A stretch of DNA of 64,000 nucleotides from Lepas anatifera. Lineage: Eukaryota > Arthropoda > Thecostraca > Lepadidae. Location: contig JAOTON010001533.1 of NCBI GenBank assembly GCA_034440635.1, forward strand, positions 442,001-506,000, written 5' to 3'. Below the pieces are notes generated by a model. The model did no database searches and was not told the DNA's origin. It worked only from the letters and a program-made list of their open reading frames with translations. Of the stretch, positions 32,661-45,474 are shown piece after piece (positions within the stretch are counted from its first letter, which is position 1; the number at the start of each line of letters is the position of its first letter). A program made the position numbers and the translations under genes.

Positions 32661-35615
32661 ATAAGAAGATGGATGGGATCACTAGTCACAACTGTTCCCA
32701 CAAATGCACTGCTCGGCATCTCCAATCATTGTTTACCCCCCACGTCCCCTTCCTCACGTAGACATACAATGAGTCTTCCAGGTCAGATAAAGGCCGCAAA
32801 CCTCCTCCTCCAGTATGCATACGCCCAATACATCGCTCAACTAAGTGAAGAAGTGGAAACACAAATTGACCAACTAACTAACCATAAGCCCTCACAGGAA
32901 TTTCTCCCCCAGCGTCCCTAATGCACTGTGTACCTTTTTTATATAATGTCATTTATTGTTTTTCTATTCTTCATCTGATAATCCACACATATTCAGAAAT
33001 GATTGAAGGCAACAATATGTTAATTTTTCATAGTGAAATTCGAGACATTGAATTAAGACCAGCTTGCAGTGTTGACATATTTTCTTAACTTCCAAATAGG
33101 TTTACTTAATAAATATTTATCAAATGAGTTTATCTCTATATTCAAACCATGTGTTTTTGTATGTAAAGCCTTTTCATCACCACCTTGCTTTCCTCCACCT
33201 GAGTATATAGCTGACTTGGTATTATTTGTGACTTATTAGGACTTTATCTACACCCATCAACTCAACAAACAAATAATCATAGCTGGGAAGGCACTAAAAG
33301 CTCAATTGCAAAAGCCTCCTTCATAACCACTTATGCTTATCAGAAAGTCAATTTTTTACAACAGTTGGGGGATGGTGACCTCATCAACCAGTTGAAAGTG
33401 TTTCTTCTATTCCCTTGGTTGCAAACAAATCTATAAAAAACACTGTTACGTGTCCAGCACATGAGTTCTGATTATCTTCCATAGTGGGCTGCACCAAGTG
33501 AGTGTTTTGAAAATATTTGAATCAGCTGGTGCTTGATGTAGTAGGGCACCATATCCTGATGTATGTGCCACTGCAGTAATGTATGTGTAAGGCTTCAATG
33601 ATAAAGCATACTTAATGGATGATGGTGTTCTTACTGTCAATGTATGTGTATGAATAAATGGGTCACACCCCCTGCCCCAATCACACAGAAATTGAAAACA
33701 AAAATTGCTTTTGTGGTAATCTAATCACAAATCATCAAAATAGACTCATGGTTGTGTCATCAATGTGTATAATGGATACCTGATTCTTTTAAATGTGTTC
33801 TGCATTATTGTCAAATTATGCACTGCTTGTTTCTGGCCATGGAAAAACATAGACCCAGTTTCCATGTGCAATGAGACAGTCTGGATAGAGCTGAGAATCA
33901 GGATACAGAGATCACAGTTTCTGTGACACTTCAGCTTGGATATAGGTGGAACTGTAACAGATAGAAGAGTTTTTTATCACAATTTTGTCTATACCTCTAG
34001 CAAAACATTCACATCTCCTTTCACTCCCTTCACTTTCCCTTAACCCAACTATACAATTTTATTTGAATAAAAATAGTTTTGTTTAATGAATGTTGTTGAA
34101 CAGTTTTATTTGAAGTTTAATACAATTTTCTTCCATTTGATATTGCTTAATGACCAAGGAAGCTTCACCCTCTGCAGACTACTCACCTTTACCTCTGCAA
34201 AATAAGGAAAATATTTACAATCATTCTGTCATGTGCTGTCAAACCTAGCTAGATACAGATAGATGTGAAGCGGATTCAAGCTGTTTCAATTGCCCAAAGC
34301 TCTGGATTCAAGCTGTTTCAATTGCCCAAAGCTCTATCAGTATTTTAAATGTATCCTGCATCTTGATACAATGCACAATCCTGATGGGCCAGCCTGCAAA
34401 GTATGGCAGCAGGCCACACGAGTAGCACCAGCCATCCAAAATTATCCCACCACCAGCCTAAAAAAATTCACATGAATCTGCCATATACCAGGGAGAAAAA
34501 CGCACACATTCCTACCTACATGATGCAATGCTACCTCTCTTATTATTTAATTAGTTAAGGACTTTTTATAAGGCCCCTCCTGTGTCTTTATAGCTATTCA
34601 GCCATTATTTTACTGGTTTTCAGTGTCACCTTCCTTGCACCCGTCTTGCAAATTCGCACCAGGTTGATAAAATTTGCACCACTCGCTCCTGTCTCCAAGG
34701 GCACTCACATCGACAAAATCTCATCGAAATTGCCATACCTTGCACACTGGCTGATTGGCAATGGGAATTGACACTTGGTCATACTTGGATCTTGAGAAAC
34801 AACAGTTGATAAGAATATAAGGCAGGAAAATTAAGGCCACCATAATATTGAGCTCCCAGAATCCCTCATTACCTACCCGGGAGTGTGATCACATCCTGAT
34901 GTCCACCTCACATAGGCATCTTGCTTTGACCCTTTCCTCATACAGATTCAATAAATTCCCTTGTGATGCAGGATCAAAATGCACAAACCGGGGTATCCTC
35001 CGTCCGATGACTATACCAATACATGGCTTCCATTTGAATATTTGACAAGCTATCATCACCATTTCAATGACTTAGACATTGCTTAGATCCCACACAAGAC
35101 AAAAAACACCCAAAACAAAAGTAAATAGTCCACCTTCAGGACATGTAAGTGCCGTAAGAGGCGAATAAAAGACTAACTCTGTGTGAAAGCATGCATCTCC
35201 CGCGCCGAGAGTAGTGTCTCGTCCAGCAATAAATAAATCAAACCAAAAGCGTAGTGTTCGCCGCTATCGAGCAGAGCCCATATCCAAACTAAATTTGGAA
35301 GAATCTACTATTTCCTCCTAAAATTAGACTAGAGGACAATATTCAAATATTTGTATTTAAATTTCAGAGAGTATTTCTTAGGTTGTTGTTCATTTGTTTC
35401 TTAAAAATGAGAAATTGAAAACAGAAAATTGCTTTTGTGGTAATCTAATCACAAATCATCAAAATAGACTCATGGCGCACATACTAAACTTTGGTGTACC
35501 CGTCCTCTATTACCCTGCTCCTAACGCCACTCAGTGCAGAAGAGACCCACCCAATGTTTTGACATAGGGCGTAGGGCTGATTGGTACGGCCACCAAGAGC
35601 ATTCAGAGTGAATAG
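32661..35615. other. A/T-rich gene-free stretch with dispersed repeats
   Basis: No convincing gene. A 32-base unit (GGATTCAAGCTGTTTCAATT...) is tandemly doubled at about 34272-34335. A ~65-base segment (GAAATTGAAAACA...AGACTCATGG) occurs at about 33687 and again at 35411. Bases 34340-34760 are an inverted relative of 62530-62945. A helical 50-codon frame ending at 32921 is of unknown meaning. Confidence 0.55.
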
Positions 35616-35619
35616 GAAG

Positions 35620-36215
35620 GATATTGTTTTTTGGTGATGATATTGTCGATATGGCAATCAAGCATACCAACGAAAAAATGCATGAATAAATGGAAAATTT
35701 CCTTGTATCATCCACTCAGAATGGGAAAGGGAAATATCTTCTGGCGCCTGTGGACGGAACAGAAATGCGTGCATTTCTCGGGCTCAACATCTTGCAAGGG
35801 CTGAACAGAGACATTCTATGAGAGGACCTCTTCAACGTACAGCTAGCGCCAGCGTTATTTTCCGCTACCATGGGCTACAGACGGTACCAGAAGATATTGC
35901 CCTGCCCCCGCTTTGATTACAGCAGCATCCGGGATGTTTGAGAGCGAGGCGACAAATTCTGCCTGATGCGCGAAGCTCTGAGCGAGTTTAATCAAAACTT
36001 GCGCAAACATTTTAGCCCAAGTGAGTGCATTACGGTGGATGAAGCGCTACTGCGTTTTCGTGGCAAGTGCCCTTTGTCTTCATGCCAACCAAGCCTGGAA
36101 AGTACGGAATATTATTCCGTCCTGCCGCAGATGCCAACAACCGCTTCCTGCTGAAGCCTTGGCCATATTCCGGAAGGCCAGAATGTCCGCTTCTGTAGCC
36201 GTGCGGTGAGAAACG
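35620..36215 (+). pseudogene. piggyBac transposase remnant
   Basis: Conceptual translation with stops shows the order of a piggyBac transposase (DDE_Tnp_1_7): a K-TNEKM segment, EMRAFLGLNILQG, MGYRRYQKI, then FSPSECITVDEALLRFRGK, where VDE contains a catalytic Asp-type position, followed after a frameshift by KPGKYGILFRPAADANNRF. At least three in-frame stops (35685, 35820 and 35940 regions) and one frameshift near 36070 make it dead. About 200 of the usual 500-600 residues remain. It supplies a plausible enzyme type for the TTAA elements in this window. Confidence 0.82.
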
Positions 36216-37554
36216 GCATTTATAATTCCCAACGGAACGTTCTTGAAAAGGCACATCAATAATGGTTAACTGAATAGGTTAGTTAATTGAAGACATGAGA
36301 GACCATAGCATTAAGGTGAGTTTTTACCTTTTGCAAGGTGTTGGAAGCATTATGTGTTACCGCCATAGCAATACCAGGTGGATGCGCCTTGGTGCAATGG
36401 CTCACTTTTACGTTTGGTACAGTGCGAATTTGCCGTGCCCAATGATGTGTCCGACGTGTTCAAAAGGGTGCCCATGGGTCCAACACATCCTAGTTCGTGC
36501 CCTACAAGTCCAACTCAAAAAAGGTTTTGGATCGTATCCATAGGGCAATAACTACGGCATTTTTTAAAATTTCCGGGTATTGGTTGAAAGAGGCATCTTA
36601 AACATTCATAAAAAGGGTCTCCGACAGGATCTGAAAGTGTCCTATGGCCCTAAGAGTCACATCAAGAATTATAAGCCCCCGTGATCTACATCATTTGCAA
36701 GCTCTCATTTTTTTCAAACATACTCCACTAACACCGGAAGAATCTTAAGCATGTTTCAAAATAATATTCGTTTTGAAATATATTGTAATTATCCTTACTC
36801 GTTTTCAGAATATGACAAAACGTAATAACCAATGGTTGGTATAAACATTTGCTTGCACATTTTATTTATTCTTGGATGAGTCTTACACACAATATTAAAA
36901 CTGAGTGTCGTTCTCAATGAAGTATATATCCTATCGTGTTTACAAACCCATATTGTATTATGGAAGTATCGTGTTTTAAGGCATAGGTTACTTATTATCA
37001 GTTCCCAATGTTATTAAGATCCACGCTACGCTTATTTTGGAGGATAATAGATGCAACATTGAGGGCGTTTAAGCGTTGAGTAATAAAACGTTCTCACGTT
37101 AAAAAGAGTACGGTCTTGTCATAGGAAATTTGATTAGTTTTTGTGTACTTGGCCTGTTTTTTGTTAAATTCCCTGTAACTTCTAACAGAAAAGGCATTTA
37201 TATTGATTGCAAAGACAAAGTCAAACCAAGCGCAAGCTGGCCAACAAATTCCCGAATCAAAGGCGCCGTTCGGGTGAAGCACCTCTACGTGCTTTGAGCT
37301 ACGTCACGTCCTTACCACTGTTCGACCCGGAGTTCGCGAATGAATCAAGCGTAGCGAACCAAAAATGTATGGCCAACATGAAACACCCAAACGAAGGAGA
37401 CAAAGCCATCAGAGGAAGGAGCGCTACGCGAAGCTGTTTACAAAACAAATTGGCCCACCTTCACATTTCCGATGAACGCATTCACATTCTTTTAACCTTG
37501 TGTCCACCTTTTCACCATCTTGCTACGGGGGTGGGGCGGGGGTCTGCAGTAATC
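36216..37554. other. No gene recognised
   Basis: A/T-rich to about 37200. The plus frame 37207-37788 is open for 193 codons but lacks a recognisable domain, and its second half overlaps the LTR-like repeat starting at 37555, so I do not call it a gene. Confidence 0.3.
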
Positions 37555-38510
37555 CAGCTGTGGATGGAGGTGCTCCTTAGCTGTTATAAAGGGCGCCCGT
37601 CCCCTAGACCGCTCGCGGTCACGCGGCGTGCCGGCGGGGCGACGGCCCACAAGGCCGACGCTGGCGCATTTCGTCGGCTGGGTTGGTTGGCAGACGCCAG
37701 CGCCGCCTTTTCCCCAGCGACTTTCGCCGCCACTGGTGCGGGCGGCGGCATCTGTGAAGGATTGTTGGGGGGATCAGACGTTTATTGAGTCTGCTGACTA
37801 CCGCTTCATTGGTTGGCCGAACTGGCATTTGATGTGGAAGTGTTAGTTATGGCACGATTACGTGGTACAACACAGTGCCGGACCGTTTATTGGTGCGAAA
37901 GAACATAGCACACTCGCTAACGCCCGGCGATTTATATAAAAGCTCGATTTTTGACAACATGCCCTGTAAATGTAGATGGATTTCCCAGGTGCTTTACGGT
38001 GAAGCTAGTATTTGCTGACGCGTATTAACATTAGGACTACACAACGCTGGGTAGCTACCGAGGGCGGGCCCACTTGGTCGCTGGAGGAAACAGACGCACC
38101 CATCGTGTTTCGTAAGCTATTGATATTTGGTTGTACAGTGGCTGGTGTCCATTAGTTATAGGTTCATAAGTTCATAGTTATAGGTTTTATTGCTATATGT
38201 TTCATATGTAAAATTGGCGTCGATTGCTAGCTCTGTTTTGCAAGCAATTGGTGACGCGATCCCTTATTAATAGGTTGTCGGTGATGTGCGCCCCTCTCTG
38301 CGGTGGTGGGCGGGGTTAGCGCTTCGCGCCGTGGTAGCAATCTTGGTCGCGCAGCTGACCTCACCCGAGCTGAGTCGCTGTAGGAGATGTGGAGACATCG
38401 TCTCACCCTATCTACATATACACTAACGCCATCTCGTGGTATAATATACATGGAGGAATTGAGTCCAGTCTCTTCATCGCTGCGGCGACTACAGTGAGTG
38501 GCATTTGATG
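37555..38510 (+). repeat. LTR-like dispersed repeat, copy 2
   Basis: Collinear divergent match to 16251-17720 (see that entry), ending at the shared GGCGGCGACTAC near 38484. A TTTATATAAAAG box occurs at about 37931-37942 and could be a promoter of the element. Confidence 0.4.
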
Positions 38511-39375
38511 TAGGAGACGACTACACGCCACCTACACGTACGTCATCGTTTTCAGCTGCGCGACCAGGATGGCATGGGCGATGGCATGGACGACAACACC
38601 ACCCGTCATCATCATCATCTTTGGGGTTTTCGGGCGCAGCGACAGCAAAGGTCACATGGCGCCTATTACACTACAACGTGGCACTGGTAGTAGAAGTTGT
38701 TGTCCAGAAAGTGAAATCATCAACAAATAAAGCACATTTTATGGTGGTGAGAAGAACGTGTACAATGTAGTTTATTATAATAGCAAACAGGGCTACCGAT
38801 AAGATGCTGCCCTGTGGTTTCCCATTGTTCTGTGTATTTTTTGGACAAATAATAATTTGAACGGAACACGCAGAACCGCTTTTAAAGAAGTTAAACAGAA
38901 ACCGAACCTAGGTGACCTCTAATACCTATGGCGTGCCGTTTTTTTTAGTATTCTGTACCTCCACGTGGCATCATATGCACGTGCCACGTGGAACAATATT
39001 GCAACAGTGTGTTGGCAAATTGCTCGCCCTTCTCGAAGCGCCGCGTCCAACGCAACAAGGTGATCTAGAGTAGAGTACTAGAGTCAGCGGGTAGGGACCA
39101 GTCATGCGGTTTATGTGGACGTTCGAGCCCCGGAGGCTGCGTCTATACCCTTCAGCAACAGTACTGTGATCGGCGCTGTGCCAGCCGGGTCAGTGAGTTT
39201 CCTCCTGTGACTTTTTGCTTTGCACGAGCCATTGTTCTTTCGTCGAGAAAACTTGTCTTTTTGGGCCACAGTGAACTATCCTTGCTCGTCATTTGAAAAA
39301 GGGCGGATAATTCAGCCCAAAAGATGATGACTGAGTGTCGCAGAGATTGGGGAGGCAACCGGTCACGCCCGTGTC
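38511..39375. other. No gene recognised
   Basis: Includes a CATCATCATCATC run near 38605 and an AATAAA at about 38725. Nothing further can be supported. Confidence 0.25.
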
Positions 39376-39489
39376 ACCATCAGGAGATGGTTAGAGCGCT
39401 TCGATGAGGAAGGTGAAGGAGGCATGGAGCAACGACCAAAATCAGGAAGGAACTCAAAAACTGCTGAGGAAGACCTGGCAATAGTTTAA
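39376..39489 (+). pseudogene. Tc1-like transposase N-terminal HTH fragment
   Basis: The frame reads RVTIRRWLERFDEEGEGGM and RPKSGRNSKTAEED and then stops. This is the second helix-turn-helix of the paired-like DNA-binding domain of Tc1/mariner-type transposases, where R-RSGR-- joins the two subdomains. No DDE domain follows. Only about 40 residues survive. Confidence 0.7.
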
Positions 39490-41895
39490 GTAAGAAAACA
39501 ATGTTAACACATACCTCGCTTGAGTCTCTGGTGGGACGTGCCCCGCTGGGGTGGATCAGTAGGGAATGTCACCTCTTACTTATCTCAACTTTGAACATTT
39601 TCATGTCAGGTCCATATCGAGGTTCCCAGAGTCCAAAGAAGGCTCCAAAGGATTAGCCCACATGGCCCACATAGAAATGCGTCGTCAACTTTCGGCAGTG
39701 ATATTCTTGATTATATGTGTATCTATTTTATCATTTGAGCGCACAGGTGGGAGCTGGCGCAGATTTCCAAGGGGTATCCCGGTAGGTATTGAATTGTGTT
39801 GTATATATTAGGCTCAAAGGTGGCGTTATTTTCCTTCTTGTGCCGATAGTACGTTTCCGTCAAGTATTCCGTCTTGTTAATCGTTGGACAGAATTATTGA
39901 ACTCTGCAAGGAGCTTGACTGTTTAATCGGGCACAGCCCTTACTCATGATTTTAATGCAATGGACGCTGGTACAAATCGTTCCAAGTCGATGCACAATAG
40001 CTAACCTGAAATTCCCCGCGCTTCAAGTCATCAGTCATATGATTACTCAGAATAAATTTTGCAAACATGCTTTGCATAAATATTCCAAAAGAGGTGAGGG
40101 TATAAGGCCATCCCGAACATCTAATCACTAGTTTTGCTCAATTGTCTGTAATGTAATGTATGTATTGTGTATTACCCCCGTGCCCGGTCCTGACCGAAGC
40201 TGAGGCCGCCACTGCCGCCCGGCCACCCCGGGCGACCGCGTAGCCGGTCGGGCTGGGCCGGGGCAGAGGAGTGCCTCGCTGGCTGCCTTCTGAGCGTGAC
40301 GTGTCTACTGTAATACAGCTGTTTCAAACACTACAAGAGGCCCTTTTCTGGTTTCATTGTCCCATAAGATTCAAGGTGGAATGCCAAGTGACATCGTGTA
40401 CGCATATCAAAATTCATTCTAAATATAGATATTGTTAAGAAAGAAAAGAAACTTCTGCCTCAAGATACCTCATTCATCCCCCGCGGCCGGCAGCTTACCG
40501 AAAAACAACTCAGCCGACACGCCTTCCCCGTCGCGAGCACCGAGTGGTACAAAGGAGATCAAATTCACCTGTCGGCAGTAGGGTACGCCAAAGCGAGGCG
40601 GTCCCCATATGGATGAAAATGCGCGCCGGCAAACCTACTGAGTGACCTGAGGTGATGAGGATAGTGTTCTTGTGATAAGGGGGGAGGGTTACGTTATGTA
40701 GTTTTGGTACGTGAACGTGTCGAAAACGTGTGCATTTTCGAGGTGGGGAGGAAGTCAGAATTAGGTGTCTTTTGCATTATTGCAGTGTAGTATTTGAGCA
40801 AAAGTATTTAAGATCTTAGCATATTGCCTGCACGGTCACCACCTGTGAGCGTGCTGATCATCGGAGGTGCACGGTAGCGGCGGCGGTCGCCGATTGGTCC
40901 GGCCCGTCTCACCCCGCGCCTGGGGCGTGTGTCACGTGATACGACAGTGGTCTTTGGTGGTGGCGGGCAGTACTCGCGTAATACGATAAAACGAACTTAT
41001 CATGATTAATGTTGTAGAGCCAAATGTATAGCTATTTGTAATCCTCTGGTAGACGTCTCGTCTCCTCTCTAGAAAAGTCCCTGAAATTATCCCAATATCT
41101 AGGAACAGTCATAAATATCCCAATGGCGTTGCTATCAGAGCAGGGTTGGAATAAATTTCCATTCCAAGAGCAGAGGCATACTATAGACCGTTGGGAACAG
41201 AATAAGCGAGGGACAGAGGTGTGCTAAGCGTCTGAGCGAACATCTATCCACTGTGCCTCCTTCCCAGAAATTTGAGCATATCTGTCCTCTGTCCACTGTA
41301 TTAAACATCCCTTTGCAGCAGTGGCACTACGCCTCTGTACAATACATGGCTTTGCCAGGAGTGTGAGCATGCTCCTGCCTACTGCATCCCTGGATCCAAG
41401 TGCGCATCTGCTCCTCGCTATGCTCACTCTCATACCATTACTTCGATAGCAGTACTTCGCCAAGCGCTGCGATGGAACACGTGGTACCACACACTAGTCA
41501 CCAACGTCTTCGGCTTGTTGCGAGTAACCAGTTAGCGCATGTGCAGCGGGAATGAGATGGATCAATTGACCTTCACCCGCGAGATCACACTTGAGCTACT
41601 CAAATCCGAGTCAGCAGGAACCAGAGCTGGAGGAAAGAGCGGAAACAGACTCAGGCCTAGACACCACGCCGGGAGCCAGCAGCGGCCGGGCAAGGGTAGT
41701 CTCCATGGTTAAGGGGAAACCATTATATCGTCGCGGCCACCACCCAGGGTGTTCTTTACCAGCTGTGCACAAAGAACCTGCAAGGTGCACCTACACAACC
41801 ACTGCAGCAGTAGTACCACACATTGCTCGCAGGAGCATTCTGCAGAAGAGTGTCACAGTGACGCGGGAACATTGTGCATTGATTGATTATTGGGG
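39490..41895. other. No gene recognised
   Basis: Composition alternates between A/T-rich and GC-rich blocks (GC-rich at about 40180-40280 and 40860-40940). The open frames 41224-41490 (minus) and 41591-41917 (plus) have no recognised domain. Confidence 0.3.
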
Positions 41896-41900
41896 CTTAA

Positions 41901-41933
41901 GGGCGCACCAACCTTAGTGGTTATATAGCGCCC
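41901..41933. repeat. GGGCGC...GCGCCC hairpin repeat, copy 2
   Basis: Same design as 4657-4689, preceded by GGGGCTTAA. Confidence 0.5.
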
Positions 41934-42297
41934 AGATCAACTAAGGCCAATGCCTTAAATAACCTCTTCCTGAATACGTTTATGGTCTGTTTCAAGCGGT
42001 TAAGTCTCCAGTAAGACAAGCACTCGGTACAAATAAAAATATCCCACGTTCCCATCCCCATCACTGGGCGGACAAACAGTTACATAGGTTAAACATCCAC
42101 AGTAAAACATCAGCACTCACCAGTAAGATCCACACTCTGCACCCTGAGCAGAGCAATCACCCTGGGTCATATATGACTGTGAAACATATGGCTCTGAGAA
42201 AATCGAGGATCTGGCTGATCATATCAGCATTCGACCTATCAAATCAATCAATGTCAGTTCTTGTTCTCGAGGGCCAAAGTATCTGTCTCTTTCAAGG

Positions 42298-42960
42298 TCA
42301 TAGTCGGCACGACACCCGTACGTGGCGGACTGAGAGCGGTTCTAGGCAGCGTCGGCAGAGTGGTCTCGCCTCCCGCAAAGAAGATATCGGTGGGTCGCCA
42401 GGTGTGACCAGTGCGTAATCGACAGAGTGCCACCTCTTGCGCCGGCATCGCCGCGATGAACAGGGCCACTCACCAATCTCTGGCTTTATCTCCAGCAATT
42501 TATTGTGCGTATGCGTCATCCACCAGCGCTGCCAGAATTCCGAAGGTGCAAAGACAGATAAGTAGGTCTCGGCCATTAGCCTGCGTGACAGGCGGCTGAG
42601 CACGCTTGGCGCTGGTCCGTCCTCTCGTTCCCTCTATTCACATGGCTGGGCACCCAACACAAGTAACATTTTTACCATCTTTGGCCAGACAGTTAAGCGG
42701 AGCTGCATCTTCTGAACCAAATTGTCATAATTAAAGCTCATTAAGGCCTGGATATCTCTGGTACGGCACACACCGACACGTACGCCGGGGCAAGGCGTTT
42801 TGCTGCGGACGCATATAAACCGTGTTCCTTCGTCAATATAGAGATTCGACCTCCAAGACTTTGCCTTACAACAAGGTGATGCATTTCGGTCTATGGCATC
42901 GGCGGCGAAACACAAATCCATCGCATGCTGGAAATTATTAAATTCTGCCTGAGCTCTGAC
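42298..42960 (-). pseudogene. LINE RNase H / C-terminal remnant
   Basis: Minus-strand frames, with shifts, contain LCWVPSHVNREGNER, the last conserved block of the RNase H domain in I-group LINEs (C-VPSHvgi-GNE), followed by HNKLLEIKPEIGEWP and CRRCLEPLSVRHVRVSC, the typical C-terminal segment with a Cys-x2-Cys...His...Cys pattern. Reverse transcriptase and endonuclease are absent. Frameshifts near 42630-42650 break it. Confidence 0.75.
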
Positions 42961-43848
42961 CGAAAAAAATCGATCACATATCTAGAGACGCCTGCCTAAC
43001 TCTTCCCACCCTCTCGCGTTCCATCAGCTGAGTTTACTACATAGTATGCTCATATGCTGCGTGTGGACAAGCCATCTTAACATACGTAGCATATTTACGA
43101 GACAAGGCAGTCGGCAACTTGCGAACATCGCGTGCCAGAACAAACGCAGGAAAGCGTAGGATTTTTCATTCTATTGTGTCGCGTTATAACGCCCGGCCGC
43201 CCGATGTTAGGAACAGCGTCAGCGTCACCAGTTTTAAACACCGTTTACGTGACATTTTGGGCCTATATATGTGTGCTTTAAGTTGCGTGTTTTAGTGAAC
43301 GTCAGGTGTTGTTTTATGTGAGTGTGTCAGTTTTAGGTGAGTTTTTAATGCGTCGTTCCTTTTACTAGACATTTTCAGACAACGTTTAGGCACTTCTACT
43401 CTTGTCACCGATTGCTCTCATGTTACCAGTGGATATGAAAAGCCTCGCCTTGCTTCGATTGAGGATATTTTGAAATACATATCTGAACTGAGTGAGAAGT
43501 GAATGCAAGTGCGTTTCTTATGAACGAGGGCCCTGATGTGTAAACCAGAAATCTGGTGTTGTATTTCTATCCAGAGATTGGCTTACTGAAATTTTGGTTT
43601 GCTCTGAAATATACGTTTGCAAGTTCTTTCCACGCAGTTACTGCTCAGCGATAGAGTAAGACTTTTACCCCCATATGTGTCCAATGTTCCCAAATGGAAA
43701 CATAGTAATTTTGGTACTTAAAATTTTACAAAAAAACCAGTTCCAGATCTACACAAGGGGGAATAAACAGAGGCAAGATAGGCGAAACATAAAATGTCGA
43801 TGTGCTTATAGGTTCGTTCATAAATGAGTTAAAATAAACACCTGGGGG
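42961..43848. other. No gene recognised
   Basis: I see nothing beyond ordinary A/T-rich sequence. Confidence 0.3.
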
Positions 43849-44080
43849 CAGGGGCGTCGCCACCGGGGGGGGCCGGAGGAGCCTAGATCCCCACTTTTTG
43901 GCCAAAAATTTCCTGATCTCAGTAAAAATGGAAAAAACCAGACATTCTTTATAACCAGCGCTGCAGAAGGCAACGAGGAGGCCAAATTCGAACAGTATTT
44001 GGTCCTAACGTGGAAAGTTTGTCAGCGTCAGTTTGAAGTTTGGCTGCCCCCCCTATTTTTTGCCGGTGGCGACGCTTATG
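43849..44080 (+). mobile_element. hAT-type MITE, GCGTCGCCACCGG family
   Basis: A 232-bp element whose ends share GCGTCGCCACCGG as inverted repeats (left CAGGGGCGTCGCCACC; right, on the minus strand, CATAAGCGTCGCCACC). The 8-bp duplication CCTGGGGG is perfect at 43841-43848 and 44081-44088. Confidence 0.9.
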
Positions 44081-44088
44081 CCTGGGGG

Positions 44089-44265
44089 ATGGATGGCTTA
44101 GTAGATAGCATCAAAATCTCCTAAGCCCGTGGTCCCGGGTTCAAGTCCCAGCGGAACCTCTGAATAAGTGTATCTAATCCCCAAAATCCCTCCCAACAGG
44201 GTGAGAGATGGCGGCACCCTATAACCTTGGCAACTGGTGCGTCGTTAAGCCCCAACAACTATTAT
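44089..44265 (+). mobile_element. tRNA-derived SINE
   Basis: The head has TGGCTTAGTAGATAGCA (A box) and GGGTTCAAGTCCC (B box). The body has CTCCCAACAGGGTGAGAG and ATAACCTTGGCAACTGGTGC, and the tail is GTCGTTAAGCCCCAACAA. The body matches the minus-strand SINE at 53761-53930, and the tail resembles that of the SINE at 26364-26557. Confidence 0.85.
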
Positions 44266-44652
44266 TAGGTTAAGATAAGCAGTGTTTTTAATCATTGTAT
44301 GGAAACCGAGCGCTATTAACAGGACGACTTGACCTAATAGTAGTAAAAGCGAAATACGCGATTATTTAGTTCTGCTTTTTATTTCTATTCAATTTTTCTG
44401 GTATACCCCGGAATCCAGGCATTGACATAAATCCCGGGATAAAAAGGTTCAGGATTGAAACCCCCGGCAAGGAGTGCCCGTGCACCCTCATAAAACGACG
44501 AAGTAATGTTAAAATTTCCTTTCAATGCTACTTTTTATACTTCGGGGTCTTGTAATTGCTTTTACGTTGTTGAAAATGCATGCAGGAAGGCTGAACACAC
44601 TTTACTAAACGATCTAAATTGCTGAAAGCTAATGTTGGCGCCTGATATATTA

Positions 44653-45474
44653 TTAACACGCGCATTGACGGGGGCGGTACCCGCCCCTCGGGTTTTTCGG
44701 AGATAGCGAAAACGGCGGCGCGTAGCGCCGCCGTACTGGTATACCTTTTCCGTCATCATTTTTACAACTTCTGTGAAAATTTTAAGGTTAGGTCATCTCA
44801 GGTCAGGTCACCAGTACAGGTCAAGTGACCCGACCTCAAAAAAGTTTAAGATAGCATAAGTCGGAGCAGGGTGAACTTATCCGATTGAAACTCATATCAC
44901 ATAATGGCCCCACCGAGTTCTCTAACATATGTTCCGGTATTTTTGATATCGATGACCTAAGGTCAGGTACAGGCATGACCTCTCCATTGGAAATACATGG
45001 GAAAAATGGTTTTACGGAATAACTCAGTAACAGATGGTGATAGAGCATTTATTTTAGCTGCATTAGACTCGCCTGGGCTTTGCGGTTCTAATGATATGCA
45101 TTTTATATAATTTGACCCTGACCTGACCTCAGGTCAGTCAAATCTTGATTTGACCTAGCAAGGTCAAATTATATATCATTCGATTCGGCTTGCTAAGAGG
45201 ATTCATATAGTTTAAGTTTTTTTGCTCTATCTTTACTTGTTCGATGTAATGCTCGAAAACTGAATTTTACATGTTATCCCTATGACGGGCATGTTTTGAC
45301 CTCTCGTGACCTTAAATGTGACCTGACAAAAAAATGGTTCAAATGTTTTCGATGGAGAAGTGGATGGGCAGCCCAACGCCGTTTACCGTTTTTCGCTACC
45401 TACCGTGGTTCTCGATCTTAGGGGCTACCGCCCCCGTCAATGCGAAGGTGGCTCAGCCCCGTATCGCGTGTTAA
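44653..45474 (-). mobile_element. TTAA element, copy D
   Basis: TTAA at 44653-44656 and 45471-45474. Same orientation as copy C. Several single-base deletions have shortened the CCCC runs and the right terminal repeat (GTATCGCGTG instead of GTCAATGCGCGTG). AGGTCA hexamers remain abundant. Confidence 0.9.

Noticed and set aside
37207..37788. 193-codon plus-strand frame
   Set aside because: No domain, no splice or promoter support, and its second half is part of a repeat shared with 16.3-16.4 kb.
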